DNA from: Symbiodinium natans
Lineage: Eukaryota > Sar > Dinophyceae > Suessiales > Symbiodiniaceae
Assembly: GCA_905221605.1 (NCBI GenBank)
Contig: CAJNDS010000351.1
Span: 1 to 64,000 of the forward strand
Length of the DNA: 64,000 nucleotides
Direction: 5' to 3'
The position numbers and the translations under genes were made by a program. The notes beneath the pieces were generated by a model. That model searched no databases. It saw nothing but the letters and a program-made list of their open reading frames with translations, and was not told where the DNA came from. How positions within the stretch are numbered: the stretch's first letter is position 1; each line of letters starts with the position of its first letter. Below are positions 54,901-64,000 of this stretch, piece after piece.

Positions 54901-57900
54901 TGAGCTTGTGCAAGAGGCTCTCCACAGCAGCTTGGCCGCGATAGAAAAAACCGGTCCTTATAGGTGCGTGCACAAGAACCCTGTAGGTGTCCTAAGCATG
55001 CGTGGCTGTCAGGAAGGGGTGCGTGCGCTTGCAGCGTTGGCTCATTTGGCTCTGCGCACCAATCGCCATCGTCATGGAGTAGTCATAGTGATCATTCTGC
55101 TTCATGCCCAGACGGTATGGGTACTGCTGCCATCACCCTGTCATCGAGTTTGCTGGTGCCGCGCGCCGCTGCCGTTACAATCCACTGCAGTTGTGCCTGT
55201 CGCGGTGGATGTCTGCTGAGCGTCGGTGGTGCAAACTGGCTGCTGCTGTCTTCGCTATATTTCGCTACATTCGCAATATCTCGACATCATCCGTCGCTAT
55301 TGGTTTGTACAGCAGCAAAGGTTGGACCAATTGAGCCGCGCGTCTGTTTCACACACACAGGTGTGCATGAGGTCACACAGCATTGCTTCTTGTCCTCCTC
55401 GCTGGCAGTGCCCAGAGCTGTCCTCACATGGGCGCTCGTGTTGGATGGTTCTACAGTGATCCTGATGTGGACTAAGCTGAAATTCGTAAAGTCGCCATCC
55501 CCTTCCTGGACTCTATCTACTTTGAAGGAGATGGAGATAGAGAGCGAGGGAGAGAATCACTCACTCACTCACTAACTCACTCATCTATGTATGCAATATG
55601 TGCTTTGGCCAAGGGCGGATCGATCAAATTATAGGCTTAAGCCAAAGCTCTGCTCACAGAGGTTGAACATCTCTTGCAACACCTTTGCGTTGTCCGGCAC
55701 AGCATCCAAGGTGTCTTTCCAATTGGTCGTGTCGGGTGCTGGGTTGGGGCATCCGACAGCGTTGAACGTGTCAACCAGCACCTGCCAAAGGAGAGCGTGT
55801 GCCGCAAGTACTTTGCCAGAACCGAACATGGAATGGAGCTGGGGCTGCCCTAGAGTGCCGAGATCAGAAGCCCAGCATGCAGATCCCAAAGGTCATGTAA
55901 CATGTAGAAACCGGAGTCGACATACTCTACCCACGATCCCTGTCTACATGCATTCTTGCAGCGTAAGTGTTGCAACCCCCTTTTTCAGGATTCAGGCTGC
56001 TGCATGTCTGGCCTCGTCTGTAATCGAGCCCTGCGGCATCAAGCCTCAGCTCGCATCTAGGGTGTTTCTGGGGTTCAGGGATGGGTTCAGGGTTTGGCTT
56101 CAGGGACTTGGGGCCTTAGGCCCAAGCCCTAAACTTTACATTCTTTATATGAATCATCGCCCAAGCTCCCTCTATATCCGTACAAGCATGTATTCATGTA
56201 TATATATATATATATATATATGGGCGTCCGCCTATTGCGGTTCCCCATAGTTTTTTTGGTTTACATACATGTATATATTCTAACCCTAAACCATCGTTAT
56301 AACCACAGCAACAAGTCGATGATGATGTAGGTACCCCAAACCTATAGGGTTAAGTTTGACAGGTTTAGGGCTTAAGATTCAGGCATTTAAACGTCAGCCC
56401 GCAATGAAACCTAAACCCTAACCGTTCAACCCGATAGAGTTAAGGTTAAGTGGTTAGGGTTTAAGATTTAGGTATTTTTAAACTTTAAACCTAAACCCAT
56501 AGAGATTTAACCTTAAGGGTTGAAAGTTCGGGCAGGTAAACCTTAACCCTGAACCGTTTAGGGTCAGAACCCTAAAACCCGACAGGGCTCTACAAGGAAC
56601 AAAGGTTTTGACCCTAAAGGGTGCTGGAGGTATACATGCCCAGACCTTAGGTTTTCTTGAACCATTCAACCCTACAGGGTTTAAAGGCTTAGGGTTTAAG
56701 GTTTAAGCATTACCTGTACGATAGAACCTTAAAGCCCTATAGGGCTTGGGGCTTAGATCCCTAAACCTTGAATCCCATAGGGCTATGCCTACGTTTGCAG
56801 GGCTTTCTTCCCGGTGACGCGAGAATACTGTGAGCAAATGTCCTTTTCACTACTTCCTGGGATTCAAAATATATACAAACCATATCGTTATATGATAGAA
56901 TTCAGGTTTTGCTTATCGGGGGATGGTTGCTTGAGCTATCTTAGGTAAGGTAAGGATTTTAGGATAGAGGTTGTGTTTTGCTTATTGGGGCGTGATGGGG
57001 TTACCCTCATTTTCTTATAGGCTATTTACATGTATATAAATCAAACCCTGAACTATAGTTATACCCGCAGCAAGAAGTTATAACCTTGTCATAAAGAAAT
57101 TTCCGCAGAGCTCGTCAAATCCGATCATGATGTAGGCGCCCCAACCCTAGAGGGTTAAGGTTGACAGGTTTAGGGTTGAAGATTGAGGCATTTAAACCTA
57201 AGCCGGCAATTCAACCTAAACCCGAACCTTTAAACCCTATAGAGTTAAGGTTTAAGGGGTTGGGGTTTAGGATTTAGGCATTTAAAACGAAAACTCGAAA
57301 AGTTTCAATCTTAAGTGTTTGAAGTTCGGGCATTCAGACCTTAACCCTGATTCGTTTAGGGTCAGAACCGTAAAACCCTACAGGGCTCCCAAAGGTTCAA
57401 AGATTTTAACCCTAAAGGGTACTGAAGGTATACATGCCCAGACCTTCAGTTGTCGAACCATTGAACCCTATAGGGTTTAACGGTTTAGGTTTAAGGTTTG
57501 GGCATTAATTACCTATACAATAGAACCTTAAAACCTCAGAGCGCTTGGGGCTCAAATCCCCAAACCTTGAATCCCATAGGGTTATGCCTACGTTTGTAGC
57601 GCTTTCGTCCCGGTGACGCGAGAATACTGTGAGCAAATGTCCTTCCACTACTTCACGGGATTCAAAATATAAACAAAGAGGATAATTCAAGTTTTGCTTA
57701 TCGGGGGATGGTTGCTTGAGCTATCTTAGGTAAGGTAAAGATTTTAGGATAGAGTCTTTGTTTTGCTTGAGCTATCTTAGGTAAGGTAAAGATTTTAGGA
57801 TAGAGGTTTTGTTTTGCTTTTTGGGGCGTGATGGGGTTACCGTTACCCTCATTTTCTTATAGGCTAATTTACATGTATATCAATCAAATCCTGAACCATA

Positions 57901-60290
57901 GTTAGAACCGCAGCAAAAAGTTATAACCTTGTCATGTACATATATCCGCAGTGCTCGTCACTTTCACTACTTGCTGGGATTCAACATATACACAAACTAT
58001 ATCGTTAAACGATGGAATTCAGGAATTGCGTATCGGGGGATGGTTGCTTGAGATATTTTCGCTAAGGTAAAGTATTTGGGATATTTCGCTTGTTGGGGGC
58101 GTGATGGGGCTCCCCTTATTCTTATGGGTTTACATAAGTGTATAAAAATCAAACCCTAACCCATAGTTATAACCACAGCAATAAGTTATAACCTTGTCAT
58201 ATAGAAATTTCCGCAGAGCTCGTCAAATCCGATCATGATGTAGGCGCCCCAACCCTAGAGGGTTAAGGTTGACAGGTTTAGGGTTTAAGATTGAGGCACT
58301 TAAACCTAAGCCGGCAATTCAACCTAAACCCGAAGCTTTAAGCCCTATAGAGTTAAAGTTTAAGAATTAGGGTTGAAGGCGCAATCCCATATAGTATACG
58401 TATACTTCTGAGCAGAAAAGATACGGGAGACACTGCTTGCGATTCAGAATATTCGGAGCAGAAAGGATACAGGGGACACTGCTTGCGAATCAGAAGTTTA
58501 GGAGCAGAAAAGATGCGGTCGAGGTACCTCGGCAGGAGCACCATTAAACCCTCAAACCATTAAACCAATAAACCATTAAACCATTGAACCAATGGTTTCC
58601 CCCTTATGAGAATCCCCTATTCTATTAAACCATTAAACCATTAAACCATTAAACCAATGGTTTCCCCCTTATGAAAATCCCTTAAACCATTAAGCCATTA
58701 AGCCATTAAGCCATTAAACCATTAAACCATTAAACCATTAAACCAATGGTTGCCCGCCATGAAAATGGTCTAATGGTTTGGGGGATTCTCATATGGGGGA
58801 AACCATTGGTTTAATGGTTTAATGGTTTAATGGTTCAGGGGATTTTCAAAAGGGGGAAACCATTGGTTTAATGGTTTAATGGTTTAATGGTTTAGGGGAT
58901 TTTCAGAAGGGGGAAACCATTGGTTTAATGGTTTAATGGTATGGTTTAATGGTTTAATGGTTTAGGGGGGAGACCATTGGTTTAATGGTTTGAGGGATTC
59001 TTGGCTAGATGGTTTAAGGGAATGTGCAAAAAACACAGGGGAACCGCTATAGGCGGTGACCCATATATATATATGTATATATGTATATATGTATATATGT
59101 ATATATGTATATATGTATATATATATATATATAGTACCTGCCCCAAAGACCCATACTTTGCTTGTCTTGCACAGCATGCCTTGACCCTTCGCCTCAAAAG
59201 TGCAGAGACTAGAGGGAAATTCTGGAATCCTAGGTTTGGATCTTGAAAGCGGTTGTAGCTTGAGCCCATAAACATTCCTTATTTGATCTGATCGGACATG
59301 AACGAAAACCAAGAATCTGTTTTGGATCTGGCTTCGGTCTATTGCAGTTCTTGTTAACATCTATCTCGGCATTAAAGGAAACCCCGGAAACCTAGAATTC
59401 TAGTTTTGGAGGTTGCTTCGGTTTACATGAATTCCGTTCTAAATTTCGTTAAGATCACAGGCACAACCTGGAATCCCAGAATTCCTTGTTGGATCTACTT
59501 GGAAATGGAAGAAAACCAAGAATCCTAGAATATGAGTACAAACGCAGATCTTTGGGGGTGGGGGGAGGGGGGTGGTAGCATATAAATAAGTAAAAAAAAT
59601 ATATATGTAATATAAATATATAGAGACAGATTCAGATAGATATTCATATTGCCTTTGTACCGAACGCATAAGAAACACTGAATTGCGCGTCCCTAAACCC
59701 GAACCCTTTTTAAATGACCCCAGTCCAGCCCTAAACCTGAAATTGCCAGACGCCAGCCTGTGGAATGCCGGGCTGCTCAAGAGATCTGCGATGGTGGCGA
59801 AGTGTGAGGCAGCAACTTCCTTGGGGGAGATGCTTCGACTTTAGAGGTTAGGGTCCACTGGTCCACAGTCCACCAGAAGCAGATTAAAACTTTGCAGGGG
59901 GAGGGAGCAGGGACGATGTCGCAGCTCATATGGCTTCAGTAGCTTTCTGTCGCTGTGACTTGTCACCGTAGGCCATGCGCCAGCCGCGGCACCCTATGAA
60001 CCAATGCTTCTTCAATACTGGCACCACAGCTTTTGAGAGACGCCGTAACGGCGAATTTACATGCCACTTTGGTAAAACTCGTACTATGGTCAGAATAGCT
60101 ATTACGCGTGACACTGTGCATTCCGACCACGAAACCCCAAATCATAAACCTTCCTAAAATTTAAGGCGTCTGGCTGGTTCTGCCGAGGGTCTTGCAAGAC
60201 AAAGGCGATGCCGGCGTTCATGTTCGTCTTGCCTCTTTCAAGGACCCGCCAAAAGACGACATGGGCTTCCCTAAGCATAGGGGTCATAGG
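51950..60290 (-). CDS. Multi-exon Cys-rich host gene, copy 2
   Basis: Exons supported: about 60287-60170 (NMNAGIAFVLQDPR), possibly about 60110-59970, 55781-55658 (VDTFNAVGCPNPAPDT; donor GTGAGC), 55422-55353 (EDKKQCCVTSCTPVC), 54956-54785 (RGQAAVESLLHKLKK...KCREIDG; donor GTAAGT), about 54668-54540 (SISNTDGVSMLGHPNVRIF), about 54490-54425 (YPPEVLTKLQKGDNLVNDR), 54231-54070 (MLNRYQSVAYTRMRSW, FFRRLAGVALAGQRL), about 53923-53843, about 52430-52313 (IIMYPPGADCGNVNDVACGK; donor GTACAC) and about 52058-51950 (YSWQWGDLPKHGWFVGDKIY, stop). Paralogue of the gene at 0.2-3.7 kb. Whether all exons belong to one transcript is inferred only from strand and order. The last exon lies about 300 bp from the CA tract next to the retroelement. 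Confidence 0.65.
56270..58540. repeat. Telomere-motif-rich minisatellite with roughly 0.8-1.1-kb repeats
   Basis: Dense accctaaacc/ggtttagggt variants. A longer unit recurs: gat.atgatgtagg...ccccaa begins near 56320, 57124 and 58231, and cttatcgggggatggttgcttgag occurs near 56916, 57698 and 58036. No protein-coding segment is supported in it. Confidence 0.85.
58540..58990. repeat. Inverted arrays of AAACCATT and AATGGTTT
   Basis: To about 58760 the sequence is repeats of ttaaaccattaaaccat interrupted by ggtttcccccttatgaaaatccc. From about 58765 the complementary repeats follow (ggtttaatggtttaatgg, ggggattttcaaaagggggaaacc). The two halves are complementary and could form a 200-bp-class stem. 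Confidence 0.88.
59063..59135. repeat. (TA)-rich microsatellite, ATGTATAT units
   Basis: Repeats of atatgtat ending in a ta tract. A similar short tract is at 56201-56222 and at 59590-59640. Confidence 0.9.
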
Positions 60291-61486
60291 GTCATAGTGT
60301 CAATAAGAGCCTAGCAGATAGCAATCTGCAAAACTGTGGCGTGTGAACCCACGCTCGAGCATGTCTACTCGTGATTTGTGTCAGGTTCAGGGTTTATGAA
60401 ATTATATGTAGGGCTTGTAGAAAAGTTCAGGCTTCAGGCTCTGGAGGTTTGCGCTATTTTGTACGATTGTGAGTGCCTTGGCCTTCCAAACTTACCGAGC
60501 CCTAATTCACCCAAAGCCTCGATCTAGACTCTCTAAGCGATTTTGGAATCCGAGCAGCACTCTTCCTGGATGCGATCGCAGCTAGACCAAGCAATGCTGT
60601 TGGCCTGCAGAAAGGCTCCCGACATTTTGCAGAGGTCTCTTTTATCTTTTGGCCTTTTGGAGTCTTGGAAGTGTCCCAGACAACCGCACAAAGGGGTCGA
60701 GTTCAGGCTACAGAAGTTCGTTACAAGCTGGGTTTCGGACCGGTTTCGGATGTTTGGCTGGCCTGAGGTTACGCGTTAACAGCATTGTTCTTGGAACTTG
60801 GAGCCCTTCTTCCAGTTTAGGTTTCAGGTTTCAGAAGTATGAAAATACCGTTTGAGGATTGTAATACATGGCTTCGAACCCTGAAAATATGTTTCTGGTC
60901 GCCGGGTCTGCAGGCCCAAAACGGGTTGAGGGTCCATGCCTTAAACTTGAACCTTAAACCGGTTGTCCTGCAAGTCCTTACGTTCAGGGCTTGCAGCTTG
61001 ACAAACCAAAGCATACCAAAGCGGAAGGAACCCGCTAGAGAGAGCTCAGAGCTGCGAAGCTTTAAACACAAGACGATTAAAATCACACACCTCCCGCGCA
61101 CCAAGCAAGGGTTTCAGGTCTCAGGGCTTCATAACACTACGAGCTCAGCCACCCCCAACCCGAACCCTGCGCACTCCTGGCTCTTCATGTGATCTCCCTG
61201 GCCCTCAGCTGAGTAACCTCAGATTTCTGTGGGACTGGGCAGTGTTCAGGGCAGCAGGGCTTTGGTTTCAGAAGCGGGGTCCTACTTGAAGCAAGGAACC
61301 AAACAACCGCAACAGAAGATGCATTCTTTGTCCTGAGCCAAATAACATGACCCACGTCTTAAGCCTATAATTTTGTGCAATGTGACCAAGGCTGCCAACA
61401 CGTTTCGTTGCGACAACGGCCTTGACCACGGCACATCGCAGCCCAATCACGGCCGGAGAAGGCACACACTTTCCGTACTCGAGACT

Positions 61487-61652
61487 TCGCTCTCTCTCTC
61501 TCTCTCTCTCTCTGTCTTCCTTCCTTCCTTCCTTCCTTTGTTTGCACCTGGTCCCCAATGGGGACCGCCCTCAGGGGCGTGCATAAGCGATCCAGTCGGC
61601 GTGATGCTTCAAGAACAGTATGGGCTATCTCTCTCTCTCTCTCTCTCTCTTT
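61487..61652. repeat. CT microsatellites
   Basis: (CT)n at about 61488-61515, (CTTC)n to 61540 and a second (CT)n at about 61628-61650. No gene in between is supported. Confidence 0.9.
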
Positions 61653-61759
61653 GATTGGGGCATCGCGCACCCAGAGGTTGCAAGGCACCCCAGTACAACG
61701 GGTCAGCGACACGAGTGAGTTGTCAATGTCTGGCTCATTCGATAGAGCCCTGTGAGCCG

Positions 61760-62426
61760 GTGTCTGGAGACTCTGGCGCAAACTAACCGCTGCCAGGTTC
61801 TGCCGTAGTGCTTGGCGCACAAGCGAGCATAGCAAAAAGGAAGTCATGCCTCTTGACAATGGGAGTTTTTGGGATCCCATGAGGCTGAATGGGACAGGTA
61901 CCCAGCTGCCATTCAGTCAGGTTGAAAGTGCCCAAAGGACTAAGGAATTGCTCGGCAGCTACTAAGCAGGACTGGACTGCCCTCTCTCTGGGATGTGAAG
62001 TTCCGCATTCGGGGGTCAGATTGCCTTGCCGTACTAGTTTCTAGTTTAAGGGCCTCGATTTCTCAGCTTGCTGAAATCTAGCACCTGGTGCACTTCCCCG
62101 AAACAGCTGTCCAGAGTCGAAACACAAACTGAGGAAAATTCCCGATGGTCTGGATGTGACACCATGTGGCAGTTCACAAGCTGACCCAGTCACCTTGTGC
62201 CTGCAATCCGTTGACTATCCTGGCCTGGTTGGATGGGCTTTGACGGATCTACTGGAATTGTTTCAACTGGGCCGTCGGGGCGGACTGCGCGGGAGCTTCC
62301 GGTGTACAAATCCACACGCTCCAGATGGAAGCTAGCCGAAGAGTGCCTGCGACAGCCACAGGTCTTCCACATGGTATCGCGGAAACACGGCGGTCTATGG
62401 TGGGGCAAGTGCTGCTGCTGCGGCAC
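61760..62426 (-). CDS. Possible host exons, weak
   Basis: About 62395-62235 reads TMWKTCGCRRHSSASFHLER and VDLYTGSSRAVRPDGPVETI with good third-position bias. About 61890-61800 (TPIVKRHDFLFAMLACAPS) is weaker. They could be the 5' part of the copy 2 gene. No family recognised. Confidence 0.35.
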
Positions 62427-62559
62427 GTGCCATTAACAAGCTTAATTTAGAAAGGAACCAAACAAGCGCAACAGACTGATGAAACTTTCCTTGAGTTAGT
62501 TGACATGATACAGGTCAGATAAACTGCACTTGCAAGTAATCATCCAGTATCAAACACAG

Positions 62560-64000
62560 CTTTTTCGCCCCGGTGGCTTAGGGGTTGGGCCGAGGGCAAG
62601 GTTCAGAGACTGCCGACCTTGGCGAGACTCCCTCCGTCCTTGACCCTTCTTTGGCACCCTAATTAAGGGGCCTTTCTTGGGACCTTGAGGACCTTTCGGG
62701 ACAAGCCCTGAGAACCCCTGGCAAATGCTCGGGTGCGATCGTGGCTTCGACTGGTTGCTGGGGCAACGGGCTAGGGTTTCAAGGGTACGGTCCAGGTTCA
62801 ACATGGAACCAGCTTTCGAAGGAAGTTGTCCGGCGGCTTAAACAAAGAGCAAAGTCTCCCCATCTGGCCCGGAAACCCTAAACGTTTAAACAAGCTGCCT
62901 AGAAACGCCCTTCACGTGGCACGTGTTCTGCAGTCCAAGAGTCAGCTGTAGGCGGCAGAGTAGCATTTTTCGAGCAAGCGTGCCTGAAAGAGGCACTAAA
63001 GGATGTAGGTGGGGACTGGGATTGAGATGCTGTGTCTGGTGCTTTCTTCGACGAAGGCCTCGAGCGCAAGCACAATGCTTAGGGCCTTCGGTTTAGGTTT
63101 TCGCGACTGAAAATTTGAAAGAAGCAGATCGCTGTGCTAACTAGGGTTTGCGGGCCCCCCAAGCCGCAAACCCATATTTACACACAATTACACCATGTCA
63201 AGCTTCAACTTCCCCAATGACAAGCCCTAGAAGCCGTAGACTCTACAGACGCATCCCAATCATTTTTCTTTATGCCCACGCCTGGAGTTCGGTCGCCTCA
63301 GCCTCCAGGAGCATGCTTTGAGAAAGCCGCACCTGGAGTCAGGCTTTAGGGTTTGGAAAGTTTACGGGTTTCTTGGATGGTTGGCGCTTCGAACTGCTTG
63401 GGAAGCCTCGCAGACCAAGACACATGAGATGCCCGAATGCGCTGTATTCCTGAGGCTCCCCACCTTCCATCATGTAACTTTGGGGGCTACAGTGGCTACA
63501 GTTCTTTTGTGAAAGAAATCGTGACTAACCATGATATCCGAGCCCTAGATATCATCATGTCCCACTGCGCACCAATGCCAGCCTCAGCCCCATAAGCCCT
63601 AACCCTCATTAAACCCTACTAGGACGCCTAAAACCTCCCTACTCCCCAAACCCCACAATTTTTCAATCTCCCTGAAGGTCTGGGGCCCAGGTACGTTGCC
63701 GCCGACTGGGGCCACCGACGAGGCCAAGCCCAACTTGCTCCTTGTGTGGGGTGTCATAGGAAGCTCGGGTTTATGAGTTTAATGATTTTTAGGGGGTTTA
63801 GGGTTTAAACCGAGGGTTTGGGGCAAAAGATCCTGGCTGGGATTGGTCATTCAGGGCTTACGGGTCACAGATTAGACATTCGGATGGGTTTCTTATACAG
63901 GGTTGTGACTGCAGTTCTCGGAGCACCATACTGAGCAATATACTGCAAGATTCCTCCCGAAGCCTCTGACAAAACGGGATCCTCCGAATCCCAAACCCCA
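62560..64000. other. Stretch without supported genes
   Basis: Contains scattered gggtttagg/ccctaaac motifs and short ORFs on both strands, none with convincing codon bias or splice sites. Probably intronic or intergenic. Confidence 0.45.

Overview
The window looks like nuclear DNA of a protist, most likely a dinoflagellate. Three things point there: short exons separated by introns full of degenerate TTTAGGG-type motifs, GT and apparent GC splice donors, and many simple-sequence tracts. Nearly every coding segment I can support, host or mobile, lies on the minus strand. I see no rRNA, tRNA, CRISPR array or bacterial-type operon. The organism call is inference; no marker gene names it.

Layout. 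At 0.2-28.1 kb there are many short minus-strand host exons. They were recognised by open frame, G/C-rich third positions, plausible peptide composition and splice sites. They include a Cys-rich gene fragment (0.2-3.7 kb), several unassigned exon clusters (5.8-13.9 kb and 17.5-18.6 kb), a secreted-looking multi-exon gene with an internally duplicated two-exon module (19.2-23.4 kb), and more exon clusters at 24-28.1 kb. Between them lie minisatellites, G-run arrays and microsatellites. At 51.9-60.3 kb minus-strand host exons resume, including a second copy of the 0.2-2.4 kb gene whose homologous exons match in length and splice positions. At 56.3-59.1 kb there is a large telomere-motif-rich minisatellite and an inverted array.

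The centrepiece is a 23-kb mobile element at 28496-51536. It has 1,151-bp direct repeats at its ends, with no mismatch found in the lines compared, and CA microsatellite abuts both outer edges. Inside are about fourteen co-oriented minus-strand genes. One is a reverse transcriptase of Penelope-like type carrying a GIY-YIG endonuclease domain at its N-terminus. The others are mostly unrecognised proteins: Pro/Arg/Ser-rich, coiled-coil, zinc-binding, one with a C-terminal hydrophobic helix, and a pair sharing an N-terminal IFMDE motif. The best description is a giant multigene Penelope-like retroelement with pseudo-LTRs. It resembles in concept the large multigene Athena terminons of rotifers, but has its own gene set and a permuted RT. 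In transcription order: a partly broken first gene (about 50.0 kb), a possible ADP-ribosyltransferase-like protein, two overlapping genes, an RS-rich protein with a terminal membrane helix, the RT, a coiled-coil gene ending at a possible +1 recoding site, two further proteins, the IFMDE pair, another unknown, and two zinc-binding proteins just before the downstream repeat.

Limits: exon joins outside the element are hypotheses. Host gene boundaries, and whether exon clusters belong to one gene, cannot be settled without transcripts. Homology statements are from reading motifs, not from searches.
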